A stretch of DNA of 64,000 nucleotides from an uncultured Sphingobacteriales bacterium. Its GTDB lineage: Bacteria; Bacteroidota; Bacteroidia; Chitinophagales; Chitinophagaceae. The notes beneath the pieces were generated by a model, which had not been told where the DNA came from, did no database searches, and worked only from the letters and a program-made list of their open reading frames with translations. A program made the position numbers and the translations under genes. The stretch spans positions 1 to 64,000 of the forward strand of contig CALKHN010000090.1 of the NCBI GenBank assembly GCA_937991535.1, given 5' to 3'. Position 1 is the stretch's first letter. Each line of letters starts with the position of its first letter. This document shows positions 62,332-64,000 of this stretch, piece by piece.

Positions 62332-62505
62332 TTAAATCTGGTATAAAATGGTTCGAAAAATGTCCATGCAGGGAAGCGCTTTAGATTTTGCAGACACTGT
62401 CTGCAAAATTATGTTGTTCTGAAAATTAGATGGATATGAAATCCCGGAAGCTGTCCGCAAAATCTGAGGATGGTCCTTGTAAAAGTGCATCTTTTCCGTT
62501 GCCAT
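62332..62505 (-). pseudogene. Relic of a DUF1016 N-terminal domain
   Basis: A 57-codon frame that starts MATEKMHFYKDHPQILRTAS and contains LQTVSAKS, the kind of motif repeated in DUF1016 proteins (compare RQALSAEL and SQTLSDEL in the intact neighbour). It lacks the nuclease domain and ends after NIFRTILYQI-like sequence. Its coding DNA includes a perfect 25-bp palindrome (62385-62409). Probably a remnant of a second yhcG-type gene lost through recombination. Confidence 0.55.
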
Positions 62506-62536
62506 TTTTATATAATTTAAAATTGTTCAGATTAAT

Positions 62537-62563
62537 AATTGGTTCGGCATCGTCGAACCAATT
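62537..62563 (-). terminator. Hairpin just after integrase stop
   Basis: AATTGGTTCG (62537-62546) pairs with CGAACCAATT (62554-62563) about 15 bp downstream of the integrase stop on its strand. AT-rich DNA follows. A terminator is likely but no long U-run is present. Confidence 0.55.
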
Positions 62564-62577
62564 CACTAAGCGCTTTC

Positions 62578-63813
62578 CTACGAGTACTTTTTCTGAATTC
62601 TTTGTTTTAATACAAGCATGTCTTCGCTAATCTTTAAATCCAGGATTTTTGCATAGTGCTGTGTTTGTCTAATTGAGGAGTGACCTAGCATTTTGGAAAC
62701 AGTTTCAATAGGCACACCATTACTTAATGTAACTGTTGTTGCAAATGTGTGCCGTGCAATATGTGAGGTAAAAGTTTTGTTGATTCCACACATATCTGCG
62801 ATCTCTTTTAGGTAACCATTCATTTTTTGATTACTTGGAACTGGTAATGGAACATCTTTATTTATACAAAGCGGATGGTTGGCATATTTCTGAATCAACC
62901 TGGCAGCAGAAGGTAATAACGGTATAGCCGATCTTGTATTTGTTTTTTGTCTATTGGTAACAATCCACAGTTCGCCATCTATCCCTTTACTAATTTCAGA
63001 GGCTTTAAGTTTTTTAACATCAACGTATGCCAGTCCTGTAAAGCAACAGAACAAGAATACATCACGAACCTGGCTTAACCGGTCAATTTTAAATTGTTTG
63101 TTTGCCAATAGCTGAAGTTCCTCTTCGGTTAAGAATACACGATTTACAGGTTTAATTCTTCCCTTATAGTTTAGGAATGGGTTTCTCACGATCCACCCGT
63201 TTGAAAGACATATACGAATGATCTTACCAAAGTTTTTTATGTACTTAAGCGTGGAATTGTTGTTACACTTTCTGATGCTCCTCAAATAAAAATCATATTC
63301 AGAAATGAAGGCAGGATCAATTTTTTCAATATCAATATCTTTTACGCCATACTTGTATTGAAGAAAATTTTGAGTATGCTGCAAAGAGATCTGATATCGT
63401 TTGTACGTCAGCGGTGCAAACTCCTTTCCTACCAGGCTTTCAACTTTTAAGTTGTGTTCCTTAAAAATCTCGATCAACATATAAGTAGTCTCTGATTTTC
63501 CAAGCAACTTATTCTTTATAGTTTCAGCCGTGATCTCCTTTTCGTTTTCGTAAAGGTATCTGTGAGCTTCATAAGCGTCCGCCTGCAGATTATCAAGGTA
63601 AGCGTTAAGGCTTTTAATACTTTCCTTTGTACCAACAGCACGGCCTGCATGACTATTCCATTTTTCGGGATCCCATTCCCTGTTGGCGGTAACCTCTGAA
63701 CGCTGGCCATCAACCGTTATTCGGAGGTAAATAGGCGCTGGGCCCGATCTGTAATTTTTTTGCTTTTTCAGGTAAAAAAGCATGCTAAAATTTGCCTTCA
63801 TGATTTTACTCAT
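62578..63813 (-). CDS. Tyrosine recombinase/integrase (IntDOT-like)
   Basis: 411 residues with an N-terminal arm-binding domain (SMLFYLKKQKNYRSGPAPIY, then GQRSEVTANREWDPEKWN), a SAM-like core-binding domain, and a C-terminal catalytic domain. The box containing CFTGLAYVDVKKL lacks the classic Arg I, as in IntDOT of CTnDOT; the later H-x-x-R (HIARHTFATTV), His (MLGHSS) and Tyr (HYAKIL) are present. It drives integration and excision of the island, and reads inwards with att-like repeats at its 5' side. Element boundary likely near the window's right edge. Confidence 0.93.
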   Translation of the reverse strand: MSKIMKANFSMLFYLKKQKNYRSGPAPIYLRITVDGQRSEVTANREWDPEKWNSHAGRAVGTKESIKSLNAYLDNLQADAYEAHRYLYENEKEITAETIKNKLLGKSETTYMLIEIFKEHNLKVESLVGKEFAPLTYKRYQISLQHTQNFLQYKYGVKDIDIEKIDPAFISEYDFYLRSIRKCNNNSTLKYIKNFGKIIRICLSNGWIVRNPFLNYKGRIKPVNRVFLTEEELQLLANKQFKIDRLSQVRDVFLFCCFTGLAYVDVKKLKASEISKGIDGELWIVTNRQKTNTRSAIPLLPSAARLIQKYANHPLCINKDVPLPVPSNQKMNGYLKEIADMCGINKTFTSHIARHTFATTVTLSNGVPIETVSKMLGHSSIRQTQHYAKILDLKISEDMLVLKQRIQKKYS

Positions 63814-63855
63814 TTTGGTGAAACAAAATTAGCATTACAGCAGCGGCGAGACAAG

Positions 63856-63952
63856 ATGTTCAAAAATTGAACATGTTGCAGGTCAGTGAGTTAGGGGCAG
63901 TCTGGTGAGTAATGTTGCAACATTGATCCTACTCACCGAATCACTCACCAGA
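63856..63952. other. Candidate att/arm-site region beside integrase
   Basis: ATGTTCA and TGAACAT (63856-63862, 63868-63874) flank AAAAT. AATGTTGCAACATT is a 14-bp palindrome (63911-63924). TCTGGTGAGT (63901-63910) is the inverse of ACTCACCAGA (63943-63952) and ACTCACC also occurs at 63931-63937 as a direct repeat. Clusters of short direct and inverted repeats next to the integrase gene are typical of recombinase binding sites. The crossover itself cannot be placed. Confidence 0.45.
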
Positions 63953-64000
63953 ATTATGCGATTATATGCATATTTTGGTGATGTCCTAAAATTAAAAAAG

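Larger units (their letters stand above)
62245..62577. other. Intergenic region between YhcG gene and integrase
   Basis: 333 bp holding the DUF1016 relic, the palindrome ATTTTGCAGAC-ACT-GTCTGCAAAAT (62385-62409) and the hairpin 62537-62563. No intact gene other than the relic. Confidence 0.55.

Noticed and set aside
62430..62630. 66-codon plus-strand frame
   Set aside because: Crosses the DUF1016 relic and integrase stop, with no homology; shadow frame.
1..64000. tRNA or rRNA genes
   Set aside because: No cloverleaf or conserved rRNA segment could be recognised by eye. A covariance-model scan would be decisive.

Overview
The window is AT-rich Bacteroidota DNA. A member of or near the Chitinophagaceae is the best guess. 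Supporting signs are an ECF sigma/FecR/SusC/SusD locus, conjugative-element genes known from this phylum (DUF4134/TraE, DUF1896, DUF932, IntDOT-like integrase), several promoter boxes of the form TAnnTTTG, and few Shine-Dalgarno sequences. This placement is inferred from gene content, not from a database match. No rRNA, tRNA or CRISPR array was recognised.

Layout. 0-5.2 kb (minus strand): remnant of a conjugative transposon, with a methylase-helicase that lacks its C-terminal helicase half, a DUF1896-like protein, an isolated TraE and a one-TM protein. 5.3-16.4 kb: chromosomal-type genes. These are a truncated beta-barrel gene, a DUF2147/sterol desaturase pair, two divergent Crp/Fnr regulators, a persulfide-detoxification operon (rhodanese-MBL, secreted rhodanese, MFS), an RteC-like protein, a large hybrid histidine kinase, a GNAT and an XRE regulator. 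16.5-24.7 kb: a nested hairpin, then an ECF/FecR/SusC/SusD/TlpA nutrient-uptake locus. 24.8-26.6 kb: small secreted protein, MauE-like membrane protein and AraC regulator. 27-34 kb: a mutasome-like cassette (DnaE-type polymerase, Y-family polymerase, SRAP/HMCES protein) with a copy of a ~130-bp imperfect direct repeat on each side.

34-64 kb looks like a mobilizable genomic island. It carries SSB and DUF932 genes, MobC-like accessory protein, HUH relaxase, VirD4/TraG-like coupling protein, a candidate oriT hairpin and, at the right end, a tyrosine integrase with att-like repeats. Its cargo is dense in defence genes. (a) A type I restriction-modification operon (half-HsdS, HsdM, HsdS, HsdR, YgjP-like peptidase) has three class III nucleotide cyclases and a DUF5706/PycTM-like membrane effector inserted between hsdS and hsdR, that is, a Pycsar-like module inside an RM operon. 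(b) HipBA. (c) An HNH endonuclease. (d) A six-gene operon of AAA+ ATPase, subtilisin-like protease, YegP-like protein, three-domain multiubiquitin, ThiF/E1 with DUF6791, and DUF6527. (e) A YhcG/DUF1016 nuclease with a degenerate relic beside it.

How the genes may work together: the tight spacing and one-base stop/start overlaps in (a) suggest co-expression of DNA-cleavage immunity with a cyclic-nucleotide-triggered membrane effector, possibly as a back-up if restriction fails. Operon (b) and the half-HsdS promoter have repeated or palindromic sites around their promoter boxes. So does operon (d), which suggests dedicated repression. The two most unusual items are the Pycsar-in-RM arrangement with three cyclases (two of them a divergent pair lacking the usual catalytic Asn), and the AAA/subtilase plus ubiquitin-like operon.
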